DNA from: Kuschelorhynchus macadamiae
Lineage: Eukaryota; Arthropoda; Insecta; Coleoptera; Curculionidae
Assembly (NCBI GenBank): GCA_030620095.1
Contig: JAUTXW010004475.1
Span: 558,001 to 622,000, forward strand
DNA: 64,000 nucleotides
Reading direction: 5' to 3'
The notes beneath the pieces are model-generated. The model had not been told where the DNA came from, searched no databases, and worked only from the letters and a program-made list of their open reading frames with translations. This document shows positions 60,371-64,000 of this stretch, one piece after another. Each line of letters starts with the position of its first letter. Position 1 is the first letter of the stretch. A program made the translations under genes and the position numbers.

Positions 60371-61735
60371 CTAACAAACAATGTTTAACATTGTACACTA
60401 GGTCGCCATTTTGGATTTTTACCAAAATATCACCATATTCATACCATAGTCATACCCATATGACCCTTAATTTTTGACCAAAATTTGAAGCAAATCGGGT
60501 AAGTAGTCTTTAAGCTATGCCGCAAACTGACAGACAGAACGACAGAATTGATAAAACACATTTGTTGGCATCTAGCGATGCTAAAACGTAAAGATGTGCA
60601 AAACCTGAGAGGGTGATTTTTTCAAACATTTTATTTGACCGCCATTTTGTTCCGCCATCTTGAATTAATACCGTTATTTTACTAGTTGATCCCTATACCA
60701 CAACTAGTTATGGCACACAATTTAAAATCAAACCATTAAGTAGTTTTTTCAGGCTGAATTTATAAATATTTTATTATGCAGGCATTTGTTCCGCCATATT
60801 GGATTTACCAAAATGTTACCACGTTATCCCCATATGACCCTTAATTTTTGACAAAAATTTGAAGTCAATCGGATAAGTAGTTTTTTAGCTACGCCTCGAA
60901 TAGACAGACAGACAGACCGATGGAATTGGATTTTTTCACGATTACAATACTTCACTTTTACGAGGGAAGTAAAAAGAACACCCGTTGCGTAAATTGTATG
61001 TATTCAATATTTATGGATAGTACCTATTTAGTAGTTAAATGTAAGTTTATTTTCACATTTTGTCTAAATTTTCATTATCTTTTTAATGCAAACATTGCAT
61101 ATTTATTTACCTATTGTTTTGAATATGTATTATTTCTATATTACGTTTTGTAAAAAAAATTAAAATCTTTTATGAACAATATTTTCCTTTAATTTTTAAT
61201 TTAAAAAAACGTATGGAAAATCGCTAACATGGTGTACAAGATATTCCAGTTTCTAGGGTGACTATTGGGAGAAGCTATACGAGATATAGAAAAGTTTAAA
61301 TTGTGGCAAAGTTGCCCAGTTTTGTACTCAATCAAATGCCGTTTTGAAATTAAGGACATTTTGAAGAAATATTTGAAAATCGTTTTAATTTATTACCAAG
61401 TGTTTTTAAAAAGATATTTTCAGATAAATGTCAAAATCATCACAGCCACCATAATCCCTCTACTAAAATATTTTATTTAATTATACGATTTTAAGTTTAC
61501 GATTCGACGATTTATCCCCGAACGTTCATCATAAACTTTTTAAATAGTCAAAAATTTTATGTTCTTCTTAATAAATAGTAACTTTAATTCTAAATCCAAC
61601 AGCGTATCACATTTAACATTTTTCTGATATTTCGGACTAAAAAAACATCATCAATGCTGGTTAATAATAAGTGCCGAGGAAAGGAAAGCCCGCGTCGAGT
61701 CAAAAATTAATTTATCTACGTTAACTTGAAGCCAA

Positions 61736-62970
61736 AAATGTGGTAACACAAAGTTTTTTTCTTATTGTCAAGACCTATAATTGCTACGGCCCTGTTAACG
61801 GCTAAAGAGATAGATTTTTTGTTGGATTAAATAATAACGTTGGGTGATCAATAAACCATAATAATATTGCGCGGCACCGTCTTCTACGAATCTCATCGTT
61901 TCCCGATCAACGCCGCAGCCACGGTGAGATGGTATTATCGCATTTGTGCTAATGTTCATCTGTCCTACCACCCGAATGGAGCTCTGTCTGACAAGAATAG
62001 AAGATAAGATGGATTTATAGACAATCAAATGTGCTGACGTGCAGAATATAAATAATATAGTGAATTTTTTCAGAAGTTGTTTTTATCAATATAAACGTGA
62101 CATACCTAATTAATAATTACTAAGTACTGATCATATTTATTGCTACAATTATTGATTGTGTATTTCTTACGAATATTTGCTTTATTTTAGATTATTTTTG
62201 TACAAGATATTCTCAAAAAAGTGGAATTATACTAATATTTATTTTGTAGGCATAATAGGTATCGGGGCCGCAAAACTGAAAAATGTATCGATATCATAAC
62301 TTGCTTTTCAGGGATATCCTACACCATTTTTTTTGTAATCATTATTTTATATTTACATTAATTATTAATTAAATTGTTCTTCAGTTTTTAAGATACATGA
62401 TAAACATCCATGCCATGTTTTTATTTTTAATTTCCCAAATGCAATCTGGCCTAGTAACTAAAGAACTAGCAGACAGCAGTGCAATGTTGCGAGGATTACT
62501 TAGTCAATATTGATTGAGCAAAATATTGAGATCTGATTACGAGCTTGGCTGCAGAAAGACTGAGTCAGATAATCTAGGTGGCTATAAACTGGTTGTTCCC
62601 TAAAAGCACATTAAAAGTTCTTCATTTTTGAAACAGTTTAGTCCTACATTGAATCATCTTATCTGTAAGAAAAAAAGAATGCACAGAAAGTATATGTCAT
62701 CTCGATTCCACTGGGATTATGAATCATTTGCAAACCTTAGGTCATTGCGTAGCAGCATGATGTGTTATGAGGTGTATATTTGTGAAACTGAATCCTAATT
62801 AATATGTTATGCTGTGTATATTTGTGAAACTGAATACTCATTACAGCTCAGTGTTAGATATTTTTGGGAGGTTCATCAAAGACAAGCGTAACTATAATAG
62901 TTTTCCTAATACTGTGTTTTCTAGAGGGTAAAACTGCTGCTCGAAACTTTTATACACGAGGATCCACAAT
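61736..62970. other. AT-rich spacer with a short tandem repeat
   Basis: Near 62762-62850 a segment of about 52 bp (TGTATATTTGTGAAACTGAA with flanks) is repeated twice in tandem. Otherwise nothing was recognised. Confidence 0.45.
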
Positions 62971-63560
62971 ATTGATGACATTTTGTTCCTCCAAAATGAT
63001 TTGGATGCTCTATGGGAGTGGTCGCAAACAAATAACTTACAACTCAACATAGGAAAATGCTGCTTTATCTGATTTCATAGGGGGCATAAAGTTTAACTCA
63101 AATTACAAGCTACACAGTGTTAACCTCAGTTTCTCTGAATCAGTGAAGGACCTTGGAGTATGTAGTTCATGTGAAATTGAACTTCTTTCAGCATATTTCC
63201 AATATAAGCTTGCAGGGCTCCAAAAAATGCTTGGGCTTATCACTCTCAATACTCTGAACTTCCACTGAATATTCAGGAGTGTCATAGAGTGGTCATGCTT
63301 GTTAGACTTAGATTGAGCGCTTTTGAGAAAAGACAATTATTATTTTGACCTTGCTATATCTATAATTTTCTTTACAGTCTAATTGATTGTCAACAGTTAC
63401 TTTCTAGGATTTGTTTTAATGTCCCTAAATGTAATCTTCATCACTTTGAACTTTCGATGCTACAAGCTATGGTAGGCAAACACCTATCGATAAAACTCTT
63501 CGTGTACTGGACCATCATAGTAAAATACGGCTGCACACTGTCTGGTTTAAAAAGTAGAAT
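62971..63560 (+). pseudogene. LINE (Jockey-like) reverse transcriptase fragment
   Basis: IDDILFLQNDLDALWEWSQT, then NNLQLNIGKCCFI (from 62971), follows the pattern after the YADD motif: DDxKLF..., LQxDLDxLxxWCxxNxLxLNxxKC. A stop and frameshift lead to VNLSFSESVKDLGVCSSCEI and QYKLAGLQKMLGLI (about 63118-63245). Near 63375-63480, IDCQQLLSRICFNVPKCNLH matches the late block IDCxxLLSRIxFxVPxRxLR. Several stops. It is a different family from the LINE at 36-37.7 kb. Confidence 0.75.
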
Positions 63561-63705
63561 AACAAATGTACCACAAAATACTATAATAATATAGGGTCTA
63601 GTAACATGGGATGTAAAGTGCAGTGTTTTGAGTATTTTAGTATATAGAATGTTTTAGATCTTTTTCTATATAGTTTTTTTTGTCATATCATTGATAACTG
63701 TCATG

Positions 63706-63924
<219 letters not shown>

Positions 63925-64000
63925 CGTAATCAATATTTTAGATTTATAGAGAAACATACATTTTATGAAAGAATAAAGCGTTTTCCTAAAGAAATTGGGT

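Larger units (their letters stand above)
58848..60973 (-). mobile_element. Family A element, full-length copy (2.1 kb)
   Basis: It begins ATCGGTAAATTCCTTTACTC, with GGAACTTCCCTCGTTATGAA just inside, and ends CTTCACTTTTACGAGGGAAG. The interior, in reverse order to 15338-18028, has the GCGCCATTTTGTTCC segment, tandem hammerhead-like units (59165-60370), then CCGCCATTTTGTTCCGCCAT modules and GACAGACAG tracts. In copies where it is better preserved, the left end can form GGTAAA/TTTACC and the right end ACTTCCCT/AGGGAAGT. It shows only one to two module rounds, against three in the other full copy. Confidence 0.78.
58690..61735 (+). repeat. Duplicated block, copy 2 (with full family A element)
   Basis: The same flanks as copy 1, but with a complete 2.1-kb family A element between them at the same site (58848-60973). 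An alternative is that the flanks belong to a still larger repeat family that happens to occur twice here. Confidence 0.8.

Overview
The window is AT-rich, repeat-dominated animal DNA, almost certainly from an insect with a large genome. The insect assignment rests on two RR-2 (Rebers-Riddiford) cuticular protein loci plus a third broken one, an arthropod TATA/TCAGT promoter, small exons split by transposon-filled introns, and a typical insect mix of hAT, Tc1/mariner, RTE, Jockey-like and Penelope-like relics. A beetle would fit, but the order cannot be fixed from this sequence alone. I see no bacterial, viral or organellar genes, and no tRNA or rRNA.

Host genes. (1) 3045-3680 (-) is the main exon of an RR-2 cuticular protein; its short first exon was not found. 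(2) 23052-25848 (+) is a complete three-exon RR-2 gene of 172 codons, with TATA box, TCAGT initiator, signal peptide, phase-0 introns and a polyA signal. (3) 29024-29560 (-) is an RR-2 pseudogene resembling gene 1. The three look like members of one local cuticle-gene cluster pushed apart by transposons.

Repeats, left to right. Copies of one long interspersed family ('family A': GTCTGTCTG tracts, ATGGCGG/CGCCAT modules, hairpin ends) lie at about 0.2-2.9, 15.3-18.5, 22.4-22.7, 26.7-27.5, 30.3-32.3, 38.2-40.8, 52.2-52.8, 54.5-56.6 and 57.3-61.0 kb. Two look end-to-end complete (15338-18028 and 58848-60973). Between them are a 1.3-kb hAT-like non-autonomous element (4397-5724), a 1-kb foldback element (6244-7246), a mariner-like element with unusually long inverted ends (10446-12596), a hAT copy with exact 8-bp target duplications (19581-21553), small MITEs, a younger mariner-like copy (38.3-39.7 kb), three further hAT transposase pseudogenes (44.1-45.1, 48.2-50.2 and 50.7-52.2 kb), a broken THAP-domain exon (53.5 kb), and LINE relics at 10.2, 18.7, 33.3, 34.0, 36.0 and 62.97 kb. 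Long (TA)n arrays lie at 27.7, 32.3, 60.2 and 63.7 kb.

The strongest unusual signal is a set of hammerhead-ribozyme-like folds. A near-canonical one sits in the sense strand of intron 1 of the complete cuticle gene, inside Penelope-like terminal DNA. A second, degenerate type forms the core of tandem units of about 216-229 bp embedded in family A. Hammerhead-derived motifs also lie in both arms of a palindrome at 31.19-31.67 kb. A 1.1-kb stretch is duplicated at 57.2-58.3 and 58.7-61.7 kb, with a full family A element in one copy and an internally deleted one at the same position in the other.
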